In this document: positions 32,259-42,134 of the stretch, one piece after another
How the letters are laid out: each line of letters begins with the position of its first letter
Position numbering within the stretch: position 1 is the first letter of the stretch
DNA from: Desmodesmus armatus
Taxonomy: Eukaryota > Chlorophyta > Chlorophyceae > Sphaeropleales > Scenedesmaceae
Length of the DNA: 64,000 bases
Assembly (NCBI GenBank): GCA_007449985.2
Contig: VIIQ02000270.1
Span: 1-64,000 of the forward strand
Reading direction: 5' to 3'
Notes under the pieces: model-generated
What the model saw: the letters and a program-made list of their open reading frames with translations, nothing else
Told to the model about the DNA's origin: nothing
The model's database searches: none
Program-made: the position numbers and the translations under genes

Positions 32259-33750
32259 GCTGGGTGGGCGGTGACTGCAGCTGCAGGGATTTGTGGAGAT
32301 GCGGAAAGGCAGCACATGGAGGGGTGCAGGGATCCATGGTGCAGGACGGGGTTTGAGCTAGGCCAGTAGCATGGCTGCATTGGCATTGCAAATATTCTGC
32401 TTGGGTTGTGCTTGGATACAGCGGTCGACTGTTCCAGCAGTGTACGCGATTAGTCCACACTCGACCTTCATAATGCGATTTGCAAGGCCGCTGGTGCAGG
32501 ATATCAAAACCGGTGTGTGGCAGTTGCCCTTGGTGGTGTTTTTTTTTTGGGGGGCTGGTCTTGTTTGCCGGTCTTGCTGCAGGTTTTTCTTGCAGGTGTG
32601 TCTTCCCAGTTCATCCCGTGTGGAGAGTACCGCTCAGCGGTGAAAGTATCCACTTGTAACAACCTCCCCCCCCAAAACCTGATATGACTTGTTGTTGTGG
32701 AATGTCACGGCTTAGCGGCAAATGCACCAGGTTGTATGGACACACTGCTTGCCAGGATGCAGCATGTGCTGGGGTTGTGCAACCCCGCTGCCGGTCTGCT
32801 GCCTTACCTTGGACTGACTGCTTGGCTTGGCTTGCTGGTGATGATTGCGGCTGTCCGAAACGTCTGGATCGACAGGTGTGTCTAAGAGCACGCTCTGTCA
32901 CTTGCAAGATCAGATCTCCACCTGCACAGGCATGAATGCAGGCCACACGGCACAGCACAGCAGCAGCACCAGCATCACGAGGCCAGATCATACTGGTCAG
33001 GTCAGACGATGCCTCGAATCTGTTTGACAGGAGTTTCAGTAGAGTTGCTCGTGCCCTTCAGCTCAGAGCAGTCGCAGCAAAGGCAAAGGTGAGCAAGGGG
33101 AAGCCAACAATCAGCCATCATTGCACGTCACAACACGGGACACCATGGGGACGCTGCTGCCAGACAGTCGGGCCACAAAGTTTGTTATACAAAACATCAA
33201 CCCTAACATCACAGCAGTTCTACTTACGAGGGTAAATTGGGCGAATACACGAGCCCGGTGGCGTTGGCAAACCGACCGGCAAGCTGGTGTCCTGGTTTGT
33301 GGAGGCCGCGTGAGAACTTGGTACATGCTTGATTGCGAGAGGTGCGAAGGTCAGACCTTGTGTGGCCACTGCAGCATGTAACATGTTACGTAAGTGTACG
33401 TGAGTATACTCTCAAAACTACAGCCAAGTGGTAAACCAGGGGCCTGCGTGAGTCAGAACCCAGCTGCTAGCACTTCAAATGTCCCCTGTATAGAGAGTGC
33501 AAGCTGCAGAGCCCCCACAGCCGCTGGAGGTCTGGCTTGGTCACAATGCAAGGGCCGCCCCGTCTGTTGACACCTCAGCTACAAGGTATGGCATTGGGCC
33601 TAGGCTCCAAGGAGCAGGATCAAGTCACTGCTGATACACTGTACCTTTCGAACGTGTTATAAAACGTTCAATAAAAGTGGCGCTCTGATGGCGCCTGCAT
33701 CATGCATGCAACCTGCAGGAGACTCCCCGATGTTGGTTTCTGTTGGATGG
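32259..33750. other. intergenic region, weak coding hints only
   Basis: Plus-strand frames at 32936-33090 (GQIILVRSDDASNLFDRS, then a GTGAGC after AAG) and 33121-33381 (ending with a C-x2-C-x4-C-x2-C pattern, CERCEGQTLCGHC) have protein-like composition but no recognised family. They may be exons of one small gene or transposon remnants. Confidence 0.3.
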
Positions 33751-33772
33751 TTAAGGGGGAAGGATACAATTA
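33751..33772 (+). repeat. left terminal inverted repeat with TTAA
   Basis: TTAA plus an 18-bp arm beginning with five G. Matches the right arm base for base. Confidence 0.7.
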
Positions 33773-34246
33773 ATTGGGGTGGCAGGATTGAGCTGCACAG
33801 GGGTCTGCTGGCCAGGCTCTGCTCTTTTTCGACAACCTCCAGGTTCCCAGGGATGCACTGCACCAACTAGGGCCAATGCTGCCCTGGCCCGGTCAACTGT
33901 AGGGCCTGCTGTACCCCAGGGGTGTAGCAAGGATGGTCCTGGGGAGGACGATCAGGGCAAAACTAGGCCATGTCGCCAAGGATGAATATGTTGGTATTCA
34001 AATGGTCGATCCTTTTTTCGCTATCCGGTTCGATTCGGAACTGCAGCAACTTTGCACTCGATCTGCTGACACAGATTTTCTGCAGCAGTTGCTGCAGTCG
34101 ACTTTGACACCGCATGCATAGAAATCGTTTCTTTGTATGTCTTAGACCACACCTTAGCTATGGCGTCACCTAAAAGTTTGTGTAGCGTCCATGATGGGTG
34201 CTGCAGCTTTCGGGCGGGCTGGGGTGCTGTTGCAAGCCACTGTAGC

Positions 34247-36125
34247 GCGGGCGCGGGGGCACGGGGGGACGGCGAGGGGGCCGGGCCTGACGGGGGGTGA
34301 CTGCCGCGCACAGCCGGTGCTGGCTTGGCAGCGGGTGCGGGGATGCAACTGGGTGTAGCGGAGTGGGGACAGCGACTGGCGGCAGGGCTCAGGGCCGCAG
34401 GCGCTGCAGTTGCAGGCTCGCTGTCAGGAAGGGCTGTCGGGGTCGGACGTGCCCCGCGGCGGGTGTGGGGTGTGGGGTCACTGGGGCTGCTGTAGCAGAC
34501 GTAGGGACTCTCCTCAACAGGTATCACGCAGCCCAGGGATGATCGAAGGCCAAGAGTGCACAGGAAAGCACTCTGATGTCCACAATTGTAAACAGTCACC
34601 ACTCAAAGCTCGATGCAGCCGCTGTGTAAGGCGGGTAAGGGGTGAAAGGGGCAAAAGGCTGCACAGGAGGTTGGGCTCACAAGGACGGGTGATCCCTCAC
34701 TGCACTGCTGTTGTGCCAGGGGGTAGGGGTTGCGGCACAAGGGATGATATCCCTCGCTGTACTGCTGCTGTGCCAGGGGGTTGGTACCCCTGGGTACTGC
34801 TGTCGTGCTGGGGGGTGGGTACCCCTGTATGCTGCTGCTGTGCCGGAGGTGGGGGTCCCAGCTACTGCTGTTGTGCCGGAGGTACCCCTCAAGGTACTGC
34901 TGTTGGTGCTTGCCAAACAAAGGGGGGATGAACTGTGCACTTGCTGCAGTGGCACTGCTGATGTTCAAACAAGTCACAGGGACTGGTTCCCAGACTCAGG
35001 GAAGGATTGCATGACTGCAAGCACCAACTCGACTCACTGTCTGACTTTCACGTAGCAAGAGACTTGTATCGACGCGCTGTGCGCGTGCTTCACATGGATT
35101 GTTGTCTGCACTGTACTGCTGGTATAGGAAGGGACTGCTGGTCACTCTGGGGCTCAGTCAGTCTAAGGCAGGTCGTGTCTCTCAAGACACCTTAGCAAGA
35201 CAAACCAGTCAGTCAGTTACATGAACAATCTCATGAATGCTCAAACGTAACCTTGACAACACAACCTCGAACTCCTCGGTCTCCTCGGTCTTCTCGACAA
35301 CCTGCTCCGCGCCTGCTTATATAGTAATAGCAGGCGAAGCTTCTAGAATACGTAGTGAAGTTCATAACTGAACAACCAAACAAAGCATGCACAGGTGCAT
35401 GCATATTTATTAGTCATCATCACAACTCCTGGCACCTCGCTGCTTGACCATCACCACCTTGCGAGGCCAGGCATTGCCACGAGAACATGATCGAGTCCTG
35501 CACTCGGAACCTTCGAGACACACTAGACCCCCCGTAGCTACAGGTCACCAGTGTGCCTGCAACATGGGCATCTCGACGCTACACAATCCGACAACAACAC
35601 TAAACATGCATGCAGAATCAAACCTTTAACTCCACCAAACGCTCAAGCACCCAGACCATACCCTCCACCACAGGTACTGTACAACTGCTGCTGAATGCAA
35701 CAACCACAGGGTATGCTCTGGTTCAACCTGAGATTTGCAAGTGCCACTACGGGTATCCAACACAACCGAAGGCAGCAGTCTAGCAGTCACTGCTGCCTTG
35801 CCAGTACAATCGTGCCAGGCTGGCACAAGCACTGCACCGCCTGGCCATACTATGCAGTTGCAACTGCTCAGCAGAACCCCAGGTTGGGCTCCTGAGCAGA
35901 TGCTGGATATGCCACGATCCTCCACAGGGCCAGGTAAAGCCTGGCATGCAAGGGCACTGCTCCGCCGAACCCCAAGGTTGGGCTCCTGAGCAGATGCCGT
36001 GTGTGCAATAGTCTATCAGAAGGGCATGCGCTGCTGGTGCACAGCCCTGCCACTCGTAGTCTACCCATCACTCGCTGTAAGGCTGTCCACCCACGGTCAC
36101 AGGTGTCAGCCCCCAAACAGCGACA
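34247..36125 (-). repeat. LTR copy 1
   Basis: 1879 bp. It contains a minus-strand TATA box (CTATATAAGC at 35315-35324) and a block of about five 35-45-bp subrepeats at 34700-34905 built on CTGCTGTGCC and GGTACCCC. Open frames inside the LTR are not convincing genes. Confidence 0.8.
35315..35324 (-). promoter_or_regulatory. LTR promoter TATA box
   Basis: CTATATAAGC on the minus strand, pointing towards gag when the LTR is in the 5' position. It implies about 0.8 kb of U3 and 1.07 kb of R-U5. The same box recurs 4898 and 9796 bp downstream. Confidence 0.55.
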
Positions 36126-36150
36126 GCTGTAGCTGCCCTCCCTAAGGAAG
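36126..36150 (-). promoter_or_regulatory. polypurine-tract candidate
   Basis: On the minus strand AGGGAGGGCAGC lies a few bases before the TGTCGC start of the LTR, the expected place for plus-strand DNA priming. Repeated at about 41024-41048. Confidence 0.4.
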
Positions 36151-36284
36151 GCTGCGTCCCGCAGCCTGTATGTATGCAAAGCCCGGGGCATCAACCATAC
36201 ATGTACACGTGCCCACCTGGGGCCAATCATGCCCCCTGCATTCCTTGCATACCTCAAAGACCATGCCAGAACATCTTGTCCAAA

Positions 36285-36665
36285 TTATTTCATGTTTTTG
36301 TTTTGTGCCAATTGGTATGTGCCTTCGGTAGGGATCCTTGCCAGGTTGGCCTCTTGTCCAATGAACACCACGGTGTGGGGTAACCCCGCTGGGGTGACAC
36401 CCCCTCCTTCCAAAATGGGCACCTCCGGGGCCCATTCTCCTCTGAGGTACCGGTATGAGCCTTGTAGTCGTCTTGCTTGTGGTATTGACTCGGCCCAAAT
36501 GTCTGTCCTGTCGGTCAAACCTCCATCAGTCATCATTGTGTACCGACCAAGTCGTCCAGTGGTCGTTGTCCAGGACAAACCCATCAAACGCCCAAAGCTG
36601 TGGGCAAAACCGTTTGTCTTGTCGTCATTCCACATCCATCCTTGATCTGGTCGATCAAAATGCAT
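36285..36665 (-). CDS. third ORF of the retroelement, unidentified (copy 1)
   Basis: 126 residues from the ATG at 36665 (MHFDRPDQGWMWNDDK), overlapping the end of the preceding frame by 11 bases in another frame. The protein is Trp- and Arg-rich (SWTTTTGRLGRYTMMTDGG, IWAESIPQARR). No family was recognised. It may be the tail of a degenerate pol. Confidence 0.35.
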   Translation of the reverse strand: MHFDRPDQGWMWNDDKTNGFAHSFGRLMGLSWTTTTGRLGRYTMMTDGGLTDRTDIWAESIPQARRLQGSYRYLRGEWAPEVPILEGGGVTPAGLPHTVVFIGQEANLARIPTEGTYQLAQNKNMK

Positions 36666-37236
36666 AGCCAGGAGCCTCACCTGTACATTGGCGATGTTGA
36701 CCTTCTCTTTTGCTTTTTAATCTGGAGTTGAAAGCACAGGTGAGAAGCCCCAGGTTCCTTTCAGGCTCGATGTTGTTGCCAGTGGGAGCAGCAGCTGCTG
36801 CATCAGAATATGGTGCCCGCCAGTGGCTTGCCACCCTCCTGGTCTTGCATGTTGTCTCTGCGAGGTCAGGTCGGGTATTGAAATAGCCAAGGTAGCTGAC
36901 CAGCTCGCAGGGTCCTTCCATGTCCACTTGTTTGGCCATCTTGCTCTTTGAGTTGATGTGCAACAGCACTTGCGCGCCAGTCGGCATGTAGGCTTCTGCA
37001 CCCAGGGGCAGGTGTCGGTTCCTGCTGTCCTTTCCAAGTTCCCTCAGTTCGTTGTCCTGACGGTGTGTAACCACGCTGTCTTGCCTTGCAGCCCACTCAT
37101 GCAGCCGGCGTTCTGTCCAAGGGTCCAGTCCTGATGCGGCGTGTGGTGGGGCTGCAGTAGGCGCTGCCTCCTGGTCTGGCTCCTTGGCATTCTTGTCAGG
37201 TGGGACTGCCTGTACTGGTATCCCACTGTCCGCTTT
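36655..37236 (-). CDS. ORF following gag in the same frame, pol C-terminal remnant-like (copy 1)
   Basis: The frame begins directly after the gag amber codon and stays in the gag frame to a TGA at 36655 (about 193 residues). Reading order: IPVQAVPPDKNAKEPDQEAA, LDPWTERRLHEWAARQDS, then LPLGAEAYMPTGAQVLLHIN, KSKMAKQVDMEGPCELVSYL. The last part resembles the GP(Y/F)-type module at the C-terminus of gypsy integrases (a basic strand, a gap, GPxxxV). If so, protease to integrase core were deleted between gag and this tail. It has no ATG at its start, so it would need read-through of the stop. Confidence 0.4.
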   Translation of the reverse strand, partial: KADSGIPVQAVPPDKNAKEPDQEAAPTAAPPHAASGLDPWTERRLHEWAARQDSVVTHRQDNELRELGKDSRNRHLPLGAEAYMPTGAQVLLHINSKSKMAKQVDMEGPCELVSYLGYFNTRPDLAETTCKTRRVASHWRAPYSDAAAAAPTGNNIEPERNLGLLTCAFNSRLKSKREGQHRQCTGEAPGYAF

Positions 37237-39057
37237 CTACTTGCTGGCCAGCCGACGCCTGCGCGTAGCCCTCTGGAATGCATGTGCTTTGCTTGCCGGT
37301 GAGTACAAGGTGTCCGCTCTCTTGGTGCCATGCTTCACAGACTTCTTTCGCACCTCCTCATCATCAGGTAGCGGCTTCACATTGTAGGTATCGTCCAGCC
37401 GGGGGTTGGGGTCCCATTGAGGGTTGAAACTCCTGCTGTGCTCCTGTTGCAACTGCAGGCAGTAGCCAAGGTTGACTGGCCCCGGACAGAAGTGCTGAAA
37501 TAGCACTGCAGCCTCATGATCTCCGTCATCAAGTAGCTCCGCTGGCATGCGCTCGAACGCGCAAGGAAGAAATTGCAAAGGTGGGTCCCTTGGGGGTAGA
37601 TTGGGGCTCTGGAAGGGGCCAGGGTCAGGAATGAAGCCTTTCATGGGTGTAGGGGTCCCCAGGGCGCCATTACTGTTGCCGACTGGGGTGTCGAACATCA
37701 CCAGGGGCTGGGGTGGGGTGGCGCCGCCGCCCCTGTCTTGTGTCCACTCATTCTCAGCACGGGGCACTGTTGTCCCCTTGAATCCCAACTGCTCATCAAA
37801 AGCCAGAATATCATCGTACCACAGCTCACCGTCCTCTTGTGTCACCTCCGCTGTCTGTTCTGCCTCTGCAGGTGTCTCTGCAGCTTGAAGGGTGTAGCAT
37901 GCAGCGTTGGAGTCCAATATGCCGCTACCCAGCCCTTGCGTGCAGGTGGGGTCCACATGCACAGTCCTCTTGCTGCAGCGGTAGTCATCGGAGTGGCTGA
38001 GGTCAGCCATCATGTTGTGGGCGCCGTAATTTGCCAGCTTGATTGGGTCCGCTCGCGGGGTGAGCAGAGAGGCTAGCAGCTCCTCATCCAGATCGTCTTC
38101 GTCCTCACACTCTGCCTGCCAGGGTGTTGTATATCCGTCAGATGCAGCATTGATCAGATGGTTGATCTGAGCAGTGCCTGCCTGTTGCTGCTGCCGTTGC
38201 AGGGCCATGCGAAGGGCTTGGATCTCACGGTCCTTCTCTTGCAACATTTGCAGCTGGATGAGCTCAGCGCGTTGCAGTCGCTTCCTCAGATTTTCCACAG
38301 CAGTAGGCTGAGGGTTGCGCACAGGTGGGTTGCTCTGTCTTGGTGACTTGTACTGCTGCCAGGGCTGAGCAGTAGGGTAGTAGTTGGGGCTGACCTGCAG
38401 CTGTCGTGGCCTGAAGGGTTGTTCCATGCAGCCAAAATCTTGCTCAACGTTGTCCTGCTGGCGTGGGCAGCCATCGTAGTCATGTAAGAGGCGGGGCTGG
38501 TAGCCAGTATGAGGTCCCAGGTCGGTGTCACGCTCGGGACTGTCCTCATTTTGATCACTCCAAAGGCCATTCCAATAGTCACAAAAGGCCACAATCTCTT
38601 GGATGTGGTGTAGCCCTTGCCTTGCCACTTCCATTCTGAGCTCTGGGTAAAGACGTTGTATGAAACAGTAGATCAATGCATCGTCTTCAACTCTGCCTGC
38701 CCGCTGTGCGTTGCGCAGGTACCGGTCTCCGAAGTCCTTCACACTCTCATTGGGGTCCTGGGAACAACTCTCCAGCTTGGCAATATAAGACTCTCTGGTC
38801 TCGCCAAAGCGGCGCTCCATCTGCTCTTGGAAATCAGCCCAGTTGAGGAACTGACGCTGTCTTGACCATGTTGTAGCATTGCCAGTCAATCGTATCTTGG
38901 CGACTTGTAGGCAGGTGGCGTCGCTCCAGTGGTAGAGGGAGGCCACTCCTTGCACATTGTCCAGCCAGACAGCAGGGTCTTGCCTGCCGTCGTATCTCTC
39001 AATGGAATTGAGAGCTTGGGGTGTGGGCACCCCAATGTTGTCACGTACCAGATCCAT
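37237..39057 (-). CDS. gag: retrotransposon Gag protein (copy 1)
   Basis: 606 residues from the ATG at 39057 (MDLVRDNIGVPTPQALNSIE) to TAG at 37237-37239. The first 200 residues match the Ty3/gypsy gag domain: ERYDGRQDPAVWLDNVQGV, ATTWSRQRQFLNWADFQEQM, ERRFGETRESYIAKLESCSQ, ESVKDFGDRYLRNAQRAG and LIYCFIQRLYPELRMEVARQ. This protein forms the particle core in related elements. A Gln-rich helix follows (RLQRAELIQLQMLQEKDREI), then an acidic Pro-rich region. I see no CCHC zinc knuckle. The frame continues past the TAG into the next ORF. Confidence 0.88.
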   Translation of the reverse strand: MDLVRDNIGVPTPQALNSIERYDGRQDPAVWLDNVQGVASLYHWSDATCLQVAKIRLTGNATTWSRQRQFLNWADFQEQMERRFGETRESYIAKLESCSQDPNESVKDFGDRYLRNAQRAGRVEDDALIYCFIQRLYPELRMEVARQGLHHIQEIVAFCDYWNGLWSDQNEDSPERDTDLGPHTGYQPRLLHDYDGCPRQQDNVEQDFGCMEQPFRPRQLQVSPNYYPTAQPWQQYKSPRQSNPPVRNPQPTAVENLRKRLQRAELIQLQMLQEKDREIQALRMALQRQQQQAGTAQINHLINAASDGYTTPWQAECEDEDDLDEELLASLLTPRADPIKLANYGAHNMMADLSHSDDYRCSKRTVHVDPTCTQGLGSGILDSNAACYTLQAAETPAEAEQTAEVTQEDGELWYDDILAFDEQLGFKGTTVPRAENEWTQDRGGGATPPQPLVMFDTPVGNSNGALGTPTPMKGFIPDPGPFQSPNLPPRDPPLQFLPCAFERMPAELLDDGDHEAAVLFQHFCPGPVNLGYCLQLQQEHSRSFNPQWDPNPRLDDTYNVKPLPDDEEVRKKSVKHGTKRADTLYSPASKAHAFQRATRRRRLASK

Positions 39058-39132
39058 TGTAACTGAATGCGCAGTGGAAGCGCGGGTCACAGGATTGTCT
39101 CTTCAGCGGAGACAGCCCTTGATGGGACTGTT

Positions 39133-39143
39133 CTCCGCTACCA
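39133..39143 (-). other. primer-binding site candidate
   Basis: TGGTAGCGGAG on the minus strand abuts LTR2 exactly. It begins with TGG, the complement of tRNA CCA ends, and resembles initiator-Met tRNA primer sites (TGGTAGCAGAG) with one difference. Repeated at 44031-44041. Confidence 0.5.
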
Positions 39144-41023
39144 GCGGGCGCGGGGGGCACGGGGGGACGGCGAGGGGGCCGGGCCTGACGGGGGGTGACT
39201 GCCGCGCACAGCCGGTGCTGGCTTGGCAGCGGGTGCGGGGATGCAACTGGGTGTAGCGGAGTGGGGACAGCGACTGGCGGCAGGGCTCAGGGCCGCAGGC
39301 GCTGCAGTTGCAGGCTCGCTGTCAGGAAGGGCTGTCGGGGTCGGACGTGCCCCGCGGCGGGTGTGGGGTGTGGGGTCACTGGGGCTGCTGTAGCAGACGT
39401 AGGGACTCTCCTCAACAGGTATCACGCAGCCCAGGGATGATCGAAGGCCAAGAGTGCACAGGAAAGCACTCTGATGTCCACAATTGTAAACAGTCACCAC
39501 TCAAAGCTCGATGCAGCCGCTGTGTAAGGCGGGTAAGGGGTGAAAGGGGCAAAAGGCTGCACAGGAGGTTGGGCTCACAAGGACGGGTGATCCCTCACTG
39601 CACTGCTGTTGTGCCAGGGGGTAGGGGTTGCGGCACAAGGGATGATATCCCTCGCTGTACTGCTGCTGTGCCAGGGGGTTGGTACCCCTGGGTACTGCTG
39701 TCGTGCTGGGGGGTGGGTACCCCTGTATGCTGCTGCTGTGCCGGAGGTGGGGGTCCCAGCTACTGCTGTTGTGCCGGAGGTACCCCTCAAGGTACTGCTG
39801 TTGGTGCTTGCCAAACAAAGGGGGGATGAACTGTGCACTTGCTGCAGTGGCACTGCTGATGTTCAAACAAGTCACAGGGACTGGTTCCCAGACTCAGGGA
39901 AGGATTGCATGACTGCAAGCACCAACTCGACTCACTGTCTGACTTTCACGTAGCAAGAGACTTGTATCGACGCGCTGTGCGCGTGCTTCACATGGATTGT
40001 TGTCTGCACTGTACTGCTGGTATAGGAAGGGACTGCTGGTCACTCTGGGGCTCAGTCAGTCTAAGGCAGGTCGTGTCTCTCAAGACACCTTAGCAAGACA
40101 AACCAGTCAGTCAGTTACATGAACAATCTCATGAATGCTCAAACGTAACCTTGACAACACAACCTCGAACTCCTCGGTCTCCTCGGTCTTCTCGACAACC
40201 TGCTCCGCGCCTGCTTATATAGTAATAGCAGGCGAAGCTTCTAGAATACGTAGTGAAGTTCATAACTGAACAACCAAACAAAGCATGCACAGGTGCATGC
40301 ATATTTATTAGTCATCATCACAACTCCTGGCACCTCGCTGCTTGACCATCACCACCTTGCGAGGCCAGGCATTGCCACGAGAACATGATCGAGTCCTGCA
40401 CTCGGAACCTTCGAGACACACTAGACCCCCCGTAGCTACAGGTCACCAGTGTGCCTGCAACATGGGCATCTCGACGCTACACAATCCGACAACAACACTA
40501 AACATGCATGCAGAATCAAACCTTTAACTCCACCAAACGCTCAAGCACCCAGACCATACCCTCCACCACAGGTACTGTACAACTGCTGCTGAATGCAACA
40601 ACCACAGGGTATGCTCTGGTTCAACCTGAGATTTGCAAGTGCCACTACGGGTATCCAACACAACCGAAGGCAGCAGTCTAGCAGTCACTGCTGCCTTGCC
40701 AGTACAATCGTGCCAGGCTGGCACAAGCACTGCACCGCCTGGCCATACTATGCAGTTGCAACTGCTCAGCAGAACCCCAGGTTGGGCTCCTGAGCAGATG
40801 CTGGATATGCCACGATCCTCCACAGGGCCAGGTAAAGCCTGGCATGCAAGGGCACTGCTCCGCCGAACCCCAAGGTTGGGCTCCTGAGCAGATGCCGTGT
40901 GTGCAATAGTCTATCAGAAGGGCATGCGCTGCTGGTGCACAGCCCTGCCACTCGTAGTCTACCCATCACTCGCTGTAAGGCTGTCCACCCACGGTCACAG
41001 GTGTCAGCCCCCAAACAGCGACA
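39144..41023 (-). repeat. LTR copy 2
   Basis: 1880 bp, the same as LTR1 except for one additional G in the first G-run. Shared by both internal segments in the tandem arrangement. Confidence 0.8.
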
Positions 41024-41182
41024 GCTGTAGCTGCCCTCCCTAAGGAAGGCTGCGTCCCGCAGCCTGTATGTATGCAAAGCCCGGGGCATCAACCATACAT
41101 GTACACGTGCCCACCTGGGGCCAATCATGCCCCCTGCATTCCTTGCATACCTCAAAGACCATGCCAGAACATCTTGTCCAAA

Positions 41183-41563
41183 TTATTTCATGTTTTTGTT
41201 TTGTGCCAATTGGTATGTGCCTTCGGTAGGGATCCTTGCCAGGTTGGCCTCTTGTCCAATGAACACCACGGTGTGGGGTAACCCCGCTGGGGTGACACCC
41301 CCTCCTTCCAAAATGGGCACCTCCGGGGCCCATTCTCCTCTGAGGTACCGGTATGAGCCTTGTAGTCGTCTTGCTTGTGGTATTGACTCGGCCCAAATGT
41401 CTGTCCTGTCGGTCAAACCTCCATCAGTCATCATTGTGTACCGACCAAGTCGTCCAGTGGTCGTTGTCCAGGACAAACCCATCAAACGCCCAAAGCTGTG
41501 GGCAAAACCGTTTGTCTTGTCGTCATTCCACATCCATCCTTGATCTGGTCGATCAAAATGCAT
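41183..41563 (-). CDS. third ORF of the retroelement (copy 2)
   Basis: Same protein as the copy at 36285-36665; unidentified. Confidence 0.35.
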   Translation of the reverse strand: MHFDRPDQGWMWNDDKTNGFAHSFGRLMGLSWTTTTGRLGRYTMMTDGGLTDRTDIWAESIPQARRLQGSYRYLRGEWAPEVPILEGGGVTPAGLPHTVVFIGQEANLARIPTEGTYQLAQNKNMK

Positions 41564-42134
41564 AGCCAGGAGCCTCACCTGTACATTGGCGATGTTGACC
41601 TTCTCTTTTGCTTTTTAATCTGGAGTTGAAAGCACAGGTGAGAAGCCCCAGGTTCCTTTCAGGCTCGATGTTGTTGCCAGTGGGAGCAGCAGCTGCTGCA
41701 TCAGAATATGGTGCCCGCCAGTGGCTTGCCACCCTCCTGGTCTTGCATGTTGTCTCTGCGAGGTCAGGTCGGGTATTGAAATAGCCAAGGTAGCTGACCA
41801 GCTCGCAGGGTCCTTCCATGTCCACTTGTTTGGCCATCTTGCTCTTTGAGTTGATGTGCAACAGCACTTGCGCGCCAGTCGGCATGTAGGCTTCTGCACC
41901 CAGGGGCAGGTGTCGGTTCCTGCTGTCCTTTCCAAGTTCCCTCAGTTCGTTGTCCTGACGGTGTGTAACCACGCTGTCTTGCCTTGCAGCCCACTCATGC
42001 AGCCGGCGTTCTGTCCAAGGGTCCAGTCCTGATGCGGCGTGTGGTGGGGCTGCAGTAGGCGCTGCCTCCTGGTCTGGCTCCTTGGCATTCTTGTCAGGTG
42101 GGACTGCCTGTACTGGTATCCCACTGTCCGCTTT
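41553..42134 (-). CDS. ORF following gag in frame (copy 2)
   Basis: Same sequence as the copy at 36655-37236, again separated from gag by one in-frame TAG. Confidence 0.4.
   Translation of the reverse strand, partial: KADSGIPVQAVPPDKNAKEPDQEAAPTAAPPHAASGLDPWTERRLHEWAARQDSVVTHRQDNELRELGKDSRNRHLPLGAEAYMPTGAQVLLHINSKSKMAKQVDMEGPCELVSYLGYFNTRPDLAETTCKTRRVASHWRAPYSDAAAAAPTGNNIEPERNLGLLTCAFNSRLKSKREGQHRQCTGEAPGYAF

Noticed and set aside
33755..34246. piggyBac transposase gene in the TTAA element
   Set aside because: The host-element sequence outside the LTR array totals about 770 bp and has no extended frame of that family.
34290..35060. LTR-internal ORFs of 80-170 codons on both strands as genes
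   Set aside because: They lie in the subrepeat block, overlap on both strands and have no recognisable domain; repetition in three copies only reflects the LTR repeats.
36126..39143. Reverse transcriptase or integrase catalytic domains in the retroelement
   Set aside because: No YxDD-type motif or DD-E core was seen in any frame between gag and the LTR, and the segment is too short for a full pol.
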